In this document: positions 36,507 to 45,910 of the stretch, one piece after another
How positions within the stretch are numbered: the stretch's first letter is position 1
How the letters are laid out: the number at the start of each line of letters is the position of its first letter
NCBI RefSeq assembly: GCF_006517275.1
Contig: NZ_CP041191.1
Coordinates: 1,793,001-1,857,000, forward strand
Origin: Labrenzia sp. PHM005
Lineage (GTDB): Bacteria > Pseudomonadota > Alphaproteobacteria > Rhizobiales > Stappiaceae
Reading direction: 5' to 3'
DNA length: 64,000 nt
Notes under the pieces: generated by a model
The model's input: only the letters and a program-made list of their open reading frames with translations
What the model was told of the DNA's origin: nothing
The model's database searches: none
Made by a program: the position numbers and the translations under genes

Positions 36507-38408
36507 TTAGATTTTCTCAAATAACACACCGGCCGCTTCAATGCGTCCTGCAGGTGTTTCGGCCGGGGTTGCGCCGTAGTTGGTCCAGATCCTGAGGGCG
36601 TCTGTGTCCCGGCAGCGAACCCCGTCCTGAAGGTCCAGTGTCGACAACCCAACTCTGTTGCTTATCTGGCTAAATACCCTCATCCAGGTGATGTCATCAC
36701 CCCAGCCGCCCACATAAGTTAGGTTGCCGGAGGAGACGGCAGCGGCTTGCCCGTCTTCCAGTTCAAGCAGCGTTTCGGCGGATCCTTCCAGCTCTTCCCT
36801 GTAGCCGGTAATGGTGCCACCGCCTTTGAGGGGCAGGGGCATGTCCGAACGGAGGCTTTCCACGCGTGAGACCGTGACATCAAGCCCCGGCATATCCGGA
36901 GGCAAGGGGACCGGTATGACCATATCGGCATTGCGGGCGGCGGTTCGCGGTCCCAGAACAACTTCAGCCTCCGCCTCGGCGAGTGCATTTTTCAAGTCAT
37001 TCGGCATATAGATCATGCCCGGTGCGGCCACGATCTTGTAACCTGAAAAGTCGCGAGTTCCTGGGCGCAGGATGTCGACAGAAAACCCAAGTTTGCGCAG
37101 GGCCTTATAAGCATCGAACACCAGCTGGAAATAGCTGAGGCCTGCCCCATGCGGCTGGGTCGCCCAGGCAAAGTCGGCGTCATAATCAAAGATCAGGGCA
37201 ACAGGTGCTCGCGGAGCAGAAACCTCCGGGGCATCGCGCAGTTCATCAGCGACTTGCCGGGCTTCGATCAACGCCGGTGCGTCGGCATTGTCCGGGCGGA
37301 GCATGCCAGCATGCATTTGTTCCTGTGCAAACGGCGCTTGCCGCCACCGGAAATAACAGACGGCTTCGGCGCCATGGGCATAAGCCTCCCAGGCCCAAAG
37401 GCGCATCATACCTGAAAGCGGCGCCGGATTATAAGGTGCCCAATTAACGGGTCCCGGCTGTTGTTCCATCACCCACCAACGGCCTTTTCCAACCGATCGG
37501 TATAAATCGTGATGGAACGCCTGAAAGTCTGGGTCTCCCTGGCGGGCATAAGTTTTTTGATGCTCAGCCGAAGCCCCGACACGATCTTCCAAAAAACCGA
37601 GCGGATAACTGTCCCAGGTCGCGATGTCCAGATCGTCCCCGACCTTGAAGTGATCGAAATCTGTGATCCGGCCCATATAATTGTGGCTGACCGGTGCATC
37701 GGAATACGCACGAATGATGTCGACTTGACGCTTGTTGAAGACGGCAACCTGATCAGACGAAAACCGCCGGAACGCCAGAGTATGAGACGGGTTTGGTTCG
37801 GTCACCGTGAGGTTCGGCAGATCGATTTCATCGAAGCTGTTGTAATCCATCGACCAGAAGACATTGCCCCAAGATCGGTTCAGGGCTTCGATGGTTCCAT
37901 AGCGCTTTTCAAGCCACAGACAGAAGGCCGTGTGCGCGGCATCTGAATAGGAGATCGTGGTGTCGTGGCAGCCGTATTCGTTGTCAGTCTGCCAGGCGGC
38001 AACATAAGGGTTCTTGCCATAACGCTCGGCGGTCAATTTGACGATCCGGTCGCTTTCAGCCTTGTAGCCTTCATGGGAAAAACAATAGTGGCGGCGGGAG
38101 CCAAACTTGCGGGGGTTGCCGTCAGCATCAACGGCCAGCATGTCCGGATGTTTGTCGATCATCCAGCGCGGCGGCGTTGCCGTCGGTGTGCCAAGAACCA
38201 CTTTGAGCCCGGCCTGGCCGAGTGTTTCGATGGCCCGGTCGAGCCAGTCAAATTTCAGGTCGCCCTGGGTAGGTTCAAGCCGCGACCAGGCGAATTCTCC
38301 GATCCGGACCCAGGTCAAACCGGTGTCCTTCATCCGGCGGGCGTCTGCTTCCCAGATTTCTTCCGGCCAATGTTCCGGATAGTAGCAGGTGCCAAGCGTA
38401 CGTTTCAT
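36507..38408 (-). CDS. Beta-galactosidase, glycoside hydrolase family 42
   Basis: 633 residues. The GH42 TIM barrel (1-390) starts TCYYPEHWPEEIW and has WQTDNEYGCHDT with the acid/base Glu (about 147). The nucleophile Glu is in VMEQQPGPVNW (about 305). The trimerisation domain (about 395-570) and a short C-terminal domain follow. No signal peptide, so it acts on imported beta-galactosides in the cytoplasm. It is the last gene of the galactoside unit, eight bases after the lactonase gene. Confidence 0.93.
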   Translation of the reverse strand: MKRTLGTCYYPEHWPEEIWEADARRMKDTGLTWVRIGEFAWSRLEPTQGDLKFDWLDRAIETLGQAGLKVVLGTPTATPPRWMIDKHPDMLAVDADGNPRKFGSRRHYCFSHEGYKAESDRIVKLTAERYGKNPYVAAWQTDNEYGCHDTTISYSDAAHTAFCLWLEKRYGTIEALNRSWGNVFWSMDYNSFDEIDLPNLTVTEPNPSHTLAFRRFSSDQVAVFNKRQVDIIRAYSDAPVSHNYMGRITDFDHFKVGDDLDIATWDSYPLGFLEDRVGASAEHQKTYARQGDPDFQAFHHDLYRSVGKGRWWVMEQQPGPVNWAPYNPAPLSGMMRLWAWEAYAHGAEAVCYFRWRQAPFAQEQMHAGMLRPDNADAPALIEARQVADELRDAPEVSAPRAPVALIFDYDADFAWATQPHGAGLSYFQLVFDAYKALRKLGFSVDILRPGTRDFSGYKIVAAPGMIYMPNDLKNALAEAEAEVVLGPRTAARNADMVIPVPLPPDMPGLDVTVSRVESLRSDMPLPLKGGGTITGYREELEGSAETLLELEDGQAAAVSSGNLTYVGGWGDDITWMRVFSQISNRVGLSTLDLQDGVRCRDTDALRIWTNYGATPAETPAGRIEAAGVLFEKI

Positions 38409-38416
38409 GTCAGTCT

Positions 38417-39256
38417 CTATAGAAGAACGCGGTGTTCGGCTTGTCCGGCAACAGCGGTTTCGACTGTAAAGGTCTTGCCGTCATCCTTGCCGTTTAATCC
38501 GTCGGTCGCAGATGTGGCGAAGAGTGTTTTCATATCCGGGTCGCCAAAGGCCGGGCAGGTCATCTGCGCTGCCGGATATGTGATCTCTTCAACAAAGGAT
38601 CCGTCTGGCGCATAGCGGGCGAGACGGGACGCGCCCCATTGTGCATTCCAGAGATATCCGTCGCGATCAATCACCGCGCCATCTGGGTTGAGGTTCTCGT
38701 TTGAAAGATCAATGTGGAGTTCGTCGGCGGCTGCTGGCCAGCCATGCTCATCAAGCGCGACTTTGCGGATGCTTTGCGTCGCCGTGTCAGAAAAATAGGC
38801 AGTTTTTCCGTCCGGCGAGAAGCAAATCGCATTGGAAATGGTGATGCGGGAGAAGAGTTGGCGCAGTTCTCCCTGGTAATACCGGTAGATCGCTCCGGCG
38901 TCCTTTTCGGCGTTTTTGCCCATCGTCCCGATCCAGAACCCGCCATAGGGGTCGGCACGCCCATCATTGGAGCGGGTGACCGGATTGTCGGCTTCCAGCG
39001 GGCAAAGCAGTTGGTCTGCGCCGGTTTCGATATCAAAGAGAAACAGTTTGCTTTCGCTTGCAATCAGCAAAGCATGGTCGCTGATCCAGCCAGCAGCAGA
39101 CACGTGCTCTTCAAACTGCCACGTTTTTTCGTTGTTATTTATCCGGCTAAGTAATTGCCTGTTCAGGATATCGAACCAAAAAAGTTGCTGGCGTTCCGGA
39201 TGCCAAAGCGGGCCTTCACCCAAGAGACACTGCCGGTTGTCGAAAGTGCGTGTCAT
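38417..39256 (-). CDS. SMP-30/gluconolactonase-family lactonase
   Basis: 279 residues from an ATG located just after the aldolase stop. Six-bladed propeller of the SMP-30/regucalcin family: LGEGPLWHPERQQLFWFDI, SNDGRADPYGGFWIGTMG and NPDGAVIDRDGYLWNA contain the metal-ligand Glu, Asn and Asp. In this operon it most likely opens galactonolactone made by the dehydrogenase (inference). Arabinolactone is possible if the dehydrogenase also takes arabinose. Confidence 0.88.
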   Translation of the reverse strand: MTRTFDNRQCLLGEGPLWHPERQQLFWFDILNRQLLSRINNNEKTWQFEEHVSAAGWISDHALLIASESKLFLFDIETGADQLLCPLEADNPVTRSNDGRADPYGGFWIGTMGKNAEKDAGAIYRYYQGELRQLFSRITISNAICFSPDGKTAYFSDTATQSIRKVALDEHGWPAAADELHIDLSNENLNPDGAVIDRDGYLWNAQWGASRLARYAPDGSFVEEITYPAAQMTCPAFGDPDMKTLFATSATDGLNGKDDGKTFTVETAVAGQAEHRVLL

Positions 39257-39260
39257 ACGA

Positions 39261-39875
39261 TTACTCGTTGGCTGCGACAGCAGCATCATAAGCCGCAACG
39301 ATGGTGTTGGCCCGTATTTTGACCTCTTCCACAGTGAAGCCAGGTTGGTATAAGGCCGTGCCGATGCCAAAGCCTGTTGCGCCGACCCTCAGCCAATCTC
39401 CAAAATTGTTTGGACCTGCGCCGCCGACAGCATAGGTTTTGGTCTCCTTGGGCAGGACAGCGCGTACAGCTTTTAGGCCTTCCGGACCGATAAGGGATGC
39501 TGGGAAAAACTTTAGGCCGTCTGCTCCACTGCGCAATGCGCTGAAGCACTCTGTCGGTGTCATGACTCCAGGAAACGATGACATGCCTTCAGCTTTTGTG
39601 ATCCGAATGACGTCCGGATTGCAGTCCGGGGACACGATCAGGGAGCCGCCTGCGGCTTTGACCTGATGGACCTGTTCTGTTTCAAGAACCGTTCCAGCAC
39701 CGATCTCCGCCTTACCTTCATATGCCTTGGCCATTGCCGCAATGCTTGTCAGCGGATCCGGAGAGTTCAGCGGAACTTCGATTTTGTCGATCCCGGCATC
39801 CACAAGAACGTCCGTAATGGGCAGGGCTTCGTCTGGTGTTAGTCCGCGCAGGATCGCGATGATGTTGCGGCTCAT
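39261..39875 (-). CDS. dgoA: 2-dehydro-3-deoxy-6-phosphogalactonate aldolase
   Basis: 204 residues, class I KDPG/KDPGal aldolase fold. IAILRGLTPDEALPI carries the catalytic Glu region, and GAGTVLETEQV, FPGVMTPTE and DGLKFFPAS carry the substrate loop and the Schiff-base Lys in LKFFPA. The family splits KDPGal to pyruvate and glyceraldehyde-3-phosphate. It overlaps dgoK by four bases, which supports KDPGal rather than KDPG as substrate. Confidence 0.92.
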   Translation of the reverse strand: MSRNIIAILRGLTPDEALPITDVLVDAGIDKIEVPLNSPDPLTSIAAMAKAYEGKAEIGAGTVLETEQVHQVKAAGGSLIVSPDCNPDVIRITKAEGMSSFPGVMTPTECFSALRSGADGLKFFPASLIGPEGLKAVRAVLPKETKTYAVGGAGPNNFGDWLRVGATGFGIGTALYQPGFTVEEVKIRANTIVAAYDAAVAANE

Positions 39876-40792
39876 GGTTTTTCTTTCAGGTGAGTTTTGT
39901 AGGCCAAGGTAAGTCCCGTCAATGTGAGAGTGTCCGCATCCAACGGGTCGCTCTTGTGTTCTAGGGCTGTGAGCGCCGTTGCATAGGCCTTGGCGATGGT
40001 ATCGCTGCCAAGAATTGCTGTTTGTCTGAGATCGAATATGGGGGCCATGGCTGCCAGTTCCGCGCCGATTAGAAGGCCGGACAGCCGGCCACTTGCAGCT
40101 TGCGGCGATAAATTATCTACCAGGCCGGAGGCCCGAATTCCGAACAGTTCTCCGGTTAGCCGCTCAGGATGCTGCGCCATTTCAAGGACTGCTTCGGTAA
40201 AGGCAGTTTCGTCGAGAGCCTCGGTGGAAAGCCCATGCCGCAGAACCGACTGCTTGCGCAGCAAAGCATAAACCTCGCCGGTCATCGACGTACGGAAGCG
40301 GGTAATGACACCACTTTCCAGAGCGGCCCATTTGGTATGGGTGCCTGGCAAACACAAAAGGCCCTCAAAGTTCGGGCGGCTAGCCAAAAAACCGGCAATC
40401 TGGGTTTCTTCGCCCCGCATGACGTCTGCCGGAGACATTTGTTTGATGCCGGGAAGGATCCGGACGTCAAGGCGCGGATCATCGGTTGCAACCGTTGTCG
40501 CATCGTGGATGCCTGGAGGGGGGCAAGGCGCGGTTTTATAAGGCGCTTCGCTCCAGCCCTGCCGGGATCCGGCCATGCCGCAGACAATGATCGGTGTTGT
40601 TCGGCCGGCTGTCAGGCAGTCTTCGACCAACTCCAGCAATGCCGCTTCGAACTGATCTGGTGTGAGTGCGCCCATTCCTTTTTCAGACGACCGGTGCACG
40701 ATTGGGCAATCGTCAGCACCGAGCGCCCAAATGCGGAGATTGGTTGTTCCCCAATCCGCGGCAATCCAGGCGATGTCTGCGTTGGAGGTCAT
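39872..40792 (-). CDS. dgoK: 2-dehydro-3-deoxygalactonokinase
   Basis: 306 residues. DgoK family of the actin/ASKHA kinase fold: WIAADWGTTNLRIWAL (phosphate loop), PIIVCGMAGSRQGW, LCLPGTHTKWA and LIGAELAAM are typical. It phosphorylates 2-keto-3-deoxygalactonate for the aldolase encoded next. Four-base overlaps with both the aldolase and the dehydrogenase genes show tight co-translation. Confidence 0.93.
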   Translation of the reverse strand: MTSNADIAWIAADWGTTNLRIWALGADDCPIVHRSSEKGMGALTPDQFEAALLELVEDCLTAGRTTPIIVCGMAGSRQGWSEAPYKTAPCPPPGIHDATTVATDDPRLDVRILPGIKQMSPADVMRGEETQIAGFLASRPNFEGLLCLPGTHTKWAALESGVITRFRTSMTGEVYALLRKQSVLRHGLSTEALDETAFTEAVLEMAQHPERLTGELFGIRASGLVDNLSPQAASGRLSGLLIGAELAAMAPIFDLRQTAILGSDTIAKAYATALTALEHKSDPLDADTLTLTGLTLAYKTHLKEKP

Positions 40793-41553
40793 CCCGTTAC
40801 CACCACTCCACCGTCAACAACGAGCGATTGGCCGGTCATGGCCTTGCTGGCATTGGAGGCAAGGAACAGCACCGGGTCGATCATGTCTTCCGGCGCCAAC
40901 TCGTCCTTCATGCACTGCCGGTCGATGTGGGCGCTCAAGGCTTCTGGTGTCACCCACATATCCTTTTGTTTTTGGGTCAAAACCCAGCCCGGAGCGACAG
41001 CATTGACGCGAATCCGATCTGGTCCGAACTCGCGCGCAAGGCTGCGTGTCAGCCCGTTGATGCCGGAATTGGCCGTCGTGTAGGCAGGATAACCCGCGTT
41101 GCCCATCATGTAGGAGATGGAGGTGAAGTTGATGATCGACCCGCCACCGGCAGAGCGCATTCCGGCAACAACGTGCTGGCAGGCAAAGAAATATGCCTTC
41201 AGATTGATCGCCTGAGCCCAATCCCAGAACTCTTCATCGACTTCTTCCGTCGTGTGTCGCTTGTCATTGGCTGCATTGTTGACAAGCACGCTGATTGCTC
41301 CGTGGGCTTTTGCAGCTTCGTCCATGGTGGCTTTTAATGCCGTCATATCGGTGATGTCGCACGGCAAAAACAGCGGCTTGTTGCCGTGTTTTGTTTCCAT
41401 CTCTTCGCAAAAGGCTGTGGCATCAGACCGCTGGACAAAAGCGACCTTCGCACCTTGTGCTAAAAACCCGTCCGTTAAGGACGCTCCGATACCAGAGCCA
41501 CCGCCGGTGATAAAAACCGACTTGTCCTTGAGATCTGGAAAATTCGCGTACAT
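40789..41553 (-). CDS. SDR dehydrogenase, probably galactose 1-dehydrogenase
   Basis: 254 residues. Classical SDR fold with the coenzyme loop TGGGSGIG (about 16-23), NNAAN (about 90), the catalytic Ser in NFTSISYMMG (about 143) and the Tyr in YPAYTTAN (about 156). The family Lys four residues after Tyr is Asn here (codon AAT on the minus strand), which breaks the usual Tyr-xxx-Lys pair. Otherwise it resembles rhizobial NAD-dependent D-galactose/L-arabinose dehydrogenases, and the neighbours dgoK, dgoA and the lactonase fit oxidation of galactose. Whether it is active is uncertain. Confidence 0.8.
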   Translation of the reverse strand: MYANFPDLKDKSVFITGGGSGIGASLTDGFLAQGAKVAFVQRSDATAFCEEMETKHGNKPLFLPCDITDMTALKATMDEAAKAHGAISVLVNNAANDKRHTTEEVDEEFWDWAQAINLKAYFFACQHVVAGMRSAGGGSIINFTSISYMMGNAGYPAYTTANSGINGLTRSLAREFGPDRIRVNAVAPGWVLTQKQKDMWVTPEALSAHIDRQCMKDELAPEDMIDPVLFLASNASKAMTGQSLVVDGGVVVTG

Positions 41554-41610
41554 GAGACGCTTCCTTGTCTTGTTTGGCAGAATATGTTGCCGGAATTAGC
41601 TCTTCTGGCG

Positions 41611-43692
41611 TCAGGCTGACACCCTTTGACCTTCAATGACCCAGATTGTCTCCGGGAACCGCCAGGGCAGCGTCAGGCCATGCGACATCAAATATTGGCC
41701 GCTGACCGACATATCCTGGCTTTTGAGTAGAGGCGCGCCGCGCGAAAGGTGGTGTGCTTCATCGCGGTTTGCCAATGAGATCCTATAAAACGCTTGGGGG
41801 TCAAGACCTGCCAGCCGCACAGGGTAGGGTAGGATCTGGTCTGACGGCCTTGCCAGGGCCGCGAAAGCAGCGAATTTTTGATCGTCCTCCGCGACCTGAA
41901 TTTCGGCGATGACGGCCGGATCAACGGTATCCAGGCGCAGGATGTCTGCGCTCATCAGCCAGTCCCGATTGGCTTTCCACCACTGGGTGACAGCCTTCAA
42001 CGTTTCAGCTTCCTGGGGCGTCAGTTCGCGCGGATCCATCTCAAAACCCATGTGGCGCTGGGCTGCGGTCCAGGCGCGCAGGGACATGCCAATCACTCGG
42101 CCGGAGGTGTGGCAGTGGCGCGGGCCGACATGGGAGCCAGTAACAGATGCGGGCAGGAAGAGCGCTGCATCGTGCTGGATGCGTTGGCGCTCCAATGCAT
42201 CATTGCTGTCCGACAGCCAAACGCGTTGAGTGCGTTCCAGAATGCCGAAGTCGATTCGTCCGCCACCGGACGAACAGCTCTCAAATTCGATATGCGGAAA
42301 CGCCACTCGTAGCCGGTCAAACAGCTCATAAACACCGTCCGTCTGGGCAGCATCTACGATGGGCAGGACGCGGTTATGATCCCACTTCACATACCCGATC
42401 TTGTGGGCACCAAGGACAGCCGACATCTGATCGAACAGGTAATCGCGTACGTCGCGGCGCGCCATGTCGAGTACAAGTTGCTGGCGGCCACGTGTCTGGT
42501 CTGCCGGACCCAAAACCCATTCCGGATGCGCCCGGTAAAGGTCGCTGTCCTCATTGATCATTTCCGGCTCGTACCAGATACCGAACTCCATGCCCAAAGA
42601 GGTGACATGATCGATGAGCGGCGTGAGGCCGTTGGGGTACTTGCGCGGGTCTATTGTCCAGTCGCCAAGGGAGGTCGTGTCGTCGTCGCGTCTACCAAAC
42701 CAGCCGTCGTCCAGAACAAAGCGTTCGGCGCCAAGCTCTGCAGCGCGATCCGCAATGGATTTTAGATCCTCAAGTTTGTGGTCGAAATAGATCGCTTCCC
42801 AGCAATTGTAATGAACCGGACGGGGTGTTCGGGCATCACGAACGATCTGCGTGCGCACATGACGCTGAAACCGGACTGCGGTTCCATTGAAGCCACTGTC
42901 GGAAAAGGTGGCATAAAGTGGGGCTGTTTCAAAGGACTTGCCTTTGGCCATGCTGCTGGTGGCATGACCAAATTGAACCTGGCGGCGCCCATCAGCCAAT
43001 TCCTCAGCAACCATCTTGTGGCCGCCGGACCAGCCATAGTGAAAGGCGTAGGCGTCACCGGCGGTGTTGGACGTTGCCTTGCTGCAGACAATCAATCCTG
43101 GGAAATGTGCATGGTCTGTGCGGCCGGTCCGGTTGTCGCGGACCCTTGCTCCGGGCGCGACGGGCAGGCGGCACGTCTGAAACTCCGAACACCAGCGGCC
43201 GGAGAATTCGATCATCTCATTGGTGTGCGCCGGAGCGGGCAGAACCGGGGCTGCCAGCCAATCGACGATGATGTCGTCTTTGCTTTGAAGCCGGGTTTGG
43301 AGTCTGAGGAGCGATGTTTCAGCTGTGAGGCTCAAATCAAAGATGATGGTGAGACCGCACTCAGTATCTACAAACGTCAGGATGATCTGGTTGCCTGACT
43401 GTTCTTCTGAATGGATAACGAAGTTTGGACGAAGGACCGCCCCGTCCGCGTCCCGAACCGTCAAACCTGTTTGCCCTGGAAAGGTCCGAGACGCTTCCGG
43501 GCTCAAGCTGGTAGGCGCGTTTTCATCCACCATACCGCCGGTCACATCCATGATCGCGGCAGCAGCAAGGGGCTCCAGCGCTTCGCCGTCAGGCAGCGCA
43601 AGGCCCCAATAAACCACTTCCGGCAGTCTGCCATCGTGGCTTGCAAGAACCAGGCTCTGACGGTCATCGCCAAGGTGCCAGGTTTTGATCAT
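41611..43692 (-). CDS. Alpha-galactosidase, glycoside hydrolase family 36
   Basis: 693 residues from the ATG overlapping the upstream permease stop (ATGA); the longer frame runs into that gene. It has an N-terminal beta-sandwich (1-310), then the TIM barrel with RFVLDDGWFG, YVKWDHNR (nucleophile Asp, about 470), the GH36 signature CSSGGGRIDFGIL, and WLSDSND (acid/base Asp). It has no signal peptide, so it cleaves imported melibiose, raffinose-type sugars or galactosyl-glycerol in the cytoplasm. Comparable to rhizobial AgaL-type enzymes linked to agp transporters. Confidence 0.92.
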   Translation of the reverse strand: MIKTWHLGDDRQSLVLASHDGRLPEVVYWGLALPDGEALEPLAAAAIMDVTGGMVDENAPTSLSPEASRTFPGQTGLTVRDADGAVLRPNFVIHSEEQSGNQIILTFVDTECGLTIIFDLSLTAETSLLRLQTRLQSKDDIIVDWLAAPVLPAPAHTNEMIEFSGRWCSEFQTCRLPVAPGARVRDNRTGRTDHAHFPGLIVCSKATSNTAGDAYAFHYGWSGGHKMVAEELADGRRQVQFGHATSSMAKGKSFETAPLYATFSDSGFNGTAVRFQRHVRTQIVRDARTPRPVHYNCWEAIYFDHKLEDLKSIADRAAELGAERFVLDDGWFGRRDDDTTSLGDWTIDPRKYPNGLTPLIDHVTSLGMEFGIWYEPEMINEDSDLYRAHPEWVLGPADQTRGRQQLVLDMARRDVRDYLFDQMSAVLGAHKIGYVKWDHNRVLPIVDAAQTDGVYELFDRLRVAFPHIEFESCSSGGGRIDFGILERTQRVWLSDSNDALERQRIQHDAALFLPASVTGSHVGPRHCHTSGRVIGMSLRAWTAAQRHMGFEMDPRELTPQEAETLKAVTQWWKANRDWLMSADILRLDTVDPAVIAEIQVAEDDQKFAAFAALARPSDQILPYPVRLAGLDPQAFYRISLANRDEAHHLSRGAPLLKSQDMSVSGQYLMSHGLTLPWRFPETIWVIEGQRVSA

Positions 43693-44537
43693 TTGACGGC
43701 CCCGAGCGTCAGTCCGGCTATGAAGTGCCGCTGCATCAGGAAGAACATGGCAACTGGCGGGAGTGCTGCGACAATCGAACCGGCGCTCATCAGGTGATAG
43801 GCGGCGCGGTACTGCGCATTGAAAGAGGTAATGCCAGCGGTCACTGGCTGGCTTTCGACGCCTTGGGTCAGGACAATCGCCCAGAAATAGTCGTTCCAGA
43901 TGAAAGTGAAGATCAAGACCGACAGCGCGGCAATCGCCGGTTTCATCAAAGGCAGCACGACGTACCAGAAGATCCGCCATTCCGCGACACCTTCCACGCG
44001 GGCAGCCTCGATCAGCTCAAAGGGCAGGGCGCGGATGAAATTGCGCATGAAGAGCGTGCAGAAGCCGGTCTGGAAAGCGATGTGAAACAGCACCAAGCCG
44101 GTGATGGTATTATAGAGACCCATCTGCAGTGTGAGATCGCGGACCGGAACCATTAGAATCTGGAACGGCACAAAGTTGCCGGCCACGAACATGAAGAAGA
44201 TCCAAATGTTGGCCTTGAACTTATAGATGCCGAGGGCAAAACCGGTCATGCAGGAGAGAGCGACAGCACCGATGACTGTCGGGATGGTGATCTTGAACGA
44301 GTTCAAGAGATACTGCGGCATGTCAGAGCCGGTAAAGACCAGCCCGTAGTTGGTGAACCCCTCAAACGACGACGGCCAACCCCAATAGTTGGCGTTTGCG
44401 AAATCGGCATCCGGTTTGACCGAGAAAATCGCGACGGCGATCAAAGGCAAAAGCCACAAGATCAGTGCCAGCGGCAACAGCATCTTGTAGGTAATTTGCC
44501 AGGAGCGAGGGGTGCGTTCGATTGGCGTTGGAAACAT
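43689..44537 (-). CDS. Galactoside ABC importer permease 2
   Basis: 282 residues, MetI-like with six membrane helices. It begins with a helix rich in Leu (LLPLALILWLLPLIAVAIFS) and has the EAA loop at about 180-200 (LPFELIEAARVEGVAEWRIF). It ends GLTLGAVK, typical for second permeases of carbohydrate importers. One base separates it from the YjbR gene, and it overlaps the alpha-galactosidase gene. GGAGGACAACTGAC provides the ribosome-binding site inside the YjbR gene end. Confidence 0.9.
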   Translation of the reverse strand: MFPTPIERTPRSWQITYKMLLPLALILWLLPLIAVAIFSVKPDADFANANYWGWPSSFEGFTNYGLVFTGSDMPQYLLNSFKITIPTVIGAVALSCMTGFALGIYKFKANIWIFFMFVAGNFVPFQILMVPVRDLTLQMGLYNTITGLVLFHIAFQTGFCTLFMRNFIRALPFELIEAARVEGVAEWRIFWYVVLPLMKPAIAALSVLIFTFIWNDYFWAIVLTQGVESQPVTAGITSFNAQYRAAYHLMSAGSIVAALPPVAMFFLMQRHFIAGLTLGAVK

Positions 44538-44538
44538 G

Positions 44539-44892
44539 TCAGTTGTCCTCCCTTTGCGGAAGGCTTGCCTGGAGTTTTTTGGTCAAACTGGCGCGAATGA
44601 TGTCGTAGGACACCGCTATTCTGTGTCGGAGTTCATCTTCAGGCGCATCCCATTCCAGCCGGACCCAGCTTTTGTGGAAGTAGGGCGCTCGAATCGCGGC
44701 ACCGGCGTCGATCAATACACCGGCGGTTTCGATATCCGGGCACTTCACCGAGACACCGTCTCCTTTTGACCCGATACAAGCGAACATTTTGCCGTGGACT
44801 TTCCAGGCGTCATGCCCGCCGCCCCAGGGGTCTGATTTTTCAGCGCCAGGAAGTTTCGCGCAGATTTCATTGACGAGGTTCCGGCCGGTCAT
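44539..44892 (-). CDS. MmcQ/YjbR-family protein inside the transporter operon
   Basis: 117 residues, full length for the family (fold CyaY-like, proposed DNA binding). Typical segments are GHDAWKVHGKMFACIG, VSVKCPD, RAPYFHKSWVRLEW and ELRHRIAVSYDIIRASLTKKL. It overlaps the upstream permease stop by four bases and ends one base before the next permease start, so it is translated as part of the importer. A function in transport is not known; a role as sensor or regulator is speculative. Confidence 0.85.
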   Translation of the reverse strand: MTGRNLVNEICAKLPGAEKSDPWGGGHDAWKVHGKMFACIGSKGDGVSVKCPDIETAGVLIDAGAAIRAPYFHKSWVRLEWDAPEDELRHRIAVSYDIIRASLTKKLQASLPQREDN

Positions 44893-45806
44893 CGAGCCTT
44901 CTCCTCTTTGTATATGGACCAGAGGAAGTAGGCGATGAAAGCCAGCATGATCAGGAACAGGACAACGGCAATCGCCGCGCCATAGCCCATCCGGAAACCG
45001 TATTCGGAGAGCGCGACTTCAAACATATAGAAGCTGAGCACCCGGCTGGCGCCGAACGGGCCGCCGTTGGTCATGATCGAGATGAGGTCGAAAGAGCGTA
45101 ATGCGCCGATGATGGTGACAACAAAAGCGATGAAGGTTGCGGGGCGCAACTGCGGAATGATGATGTACCAGAGCATGCGCCAGCCCTTGGCGCCATCCAG
45201 GCGTCCGGCTTCAATTTGCTCCGGGTCGACGGCGTTGAGACCGGTGAGATACAAAATCATGCAATAGGCTGTTTGCGGCCAGAGACCGGCCACGATGATG
45301 CCGATCGTGACGTAATCCTCGTCACCTAGCACGTTGATTGGTGGGATGCCGACAGATCCCAGAAGAACGTTCAGGATCCCGAACGTCGGATCATAAAACC
45401 AGGTGAACACCAGGCCGACAACCACTTGCGAAATCACGAATGGAAAGAAAAACAGCGATTTATAGAGCCGGATACCGGTGACAGTCTGGTTCAGGAAAAG
45501 CGCGATGAAGAGGCCGGCCGGAATGGCCGCAAGATAAAGAAGCAGCCAGATGACGTTATTTTTGAGCGATGTGTAAAACGCATCGTCCCAATAGAGTTCT
45601 TCGTAATTGTAAAGGCCGACAAATTCGGCCTGTCCAAGCCCGTCCCATTCATAAAGGGATAGGTTGAACGACTGGAAGATCGGAAAGATCACATAAAACA
45701 GGAAAAACAGGATGCCCGGCGCCAGGAAAAGCCATGGTGTCAGCTGCTGCTGGTTCTTGTGCCACCAGGAGCTCCGGCGGGTTTGGGCGTCAATCGTGTA
45801 GGCCAT
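44889..45806 (-). CDS. Galactoside ABC importer permease 1
   Basis: 305 residues from the ATG at 45806; a GTG 12 bases upstream is possible. It has an N-terminal cytoplasmic tail, six helices (first: LTPWLFLAPGILFFLFYVIFP) and the EAA loop at about 205-225 (DPEQIEAGRLDGAKGWRMLW). It belongs to the UgpA/MalF-type sugar permeases. It pairs with the permease encoded two genes downstream, and with the divergent ATPase at 48099. Confidence 0.9.
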   Translation of the reverse strand: MAYTIDAQTRRSSWWHKNQQQLTPWLFLAPGILFFLFYVIFPIFQSFNLSLYEWDGLGQAEFVGLYNYEELYWDDAFYTSLKNNVIWLLLYLAAIPAGLFIALFLNQTVTGIRLYKSLFFFPFVISQVVVGLVFTWFYDPTFGILNVLLGSVGIPPINVLGDEDYVTIGIIVAGLWPQTAYCMILYLTGLNAVDPEQIEAGRLDGAKGWRMLWYIIIPQLRPATFIAFVVTIIGALRSFDLISIMTNGGPFGASRVLSFYMFEVALSEYGFRMGYGAAIAVVLFLIMLAFIAYFLWSIYKEEKAR

Positions 45807-45867
45807 TTGAAAACTCACTTGGATGTGCCACTTGCAGCAATCCGGCTGGCAAACCGATCAGGAAAGA

Positions 45868-45887
45868 CAGGGTGCCGTAGCACCCTG
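45868..45887 (-). terminator. Stem-loop after the galactoside binding-protein gene
   Basis: CAGGGTGC and GCACCCTG form an eight-base perfect stem with a four-base loop, extendable by G-U pairing on the minus-strand transcript and followed by TCTTTCC. It lies 24 bases after the binding-protein stop and before the permease gene, so it probably limits read-through or protects the upstream mRNA. Confidence 0.65.
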
Positions 45888-45910
45888 CCTGGACTTTCAA
45901 GTCAGTGCGA

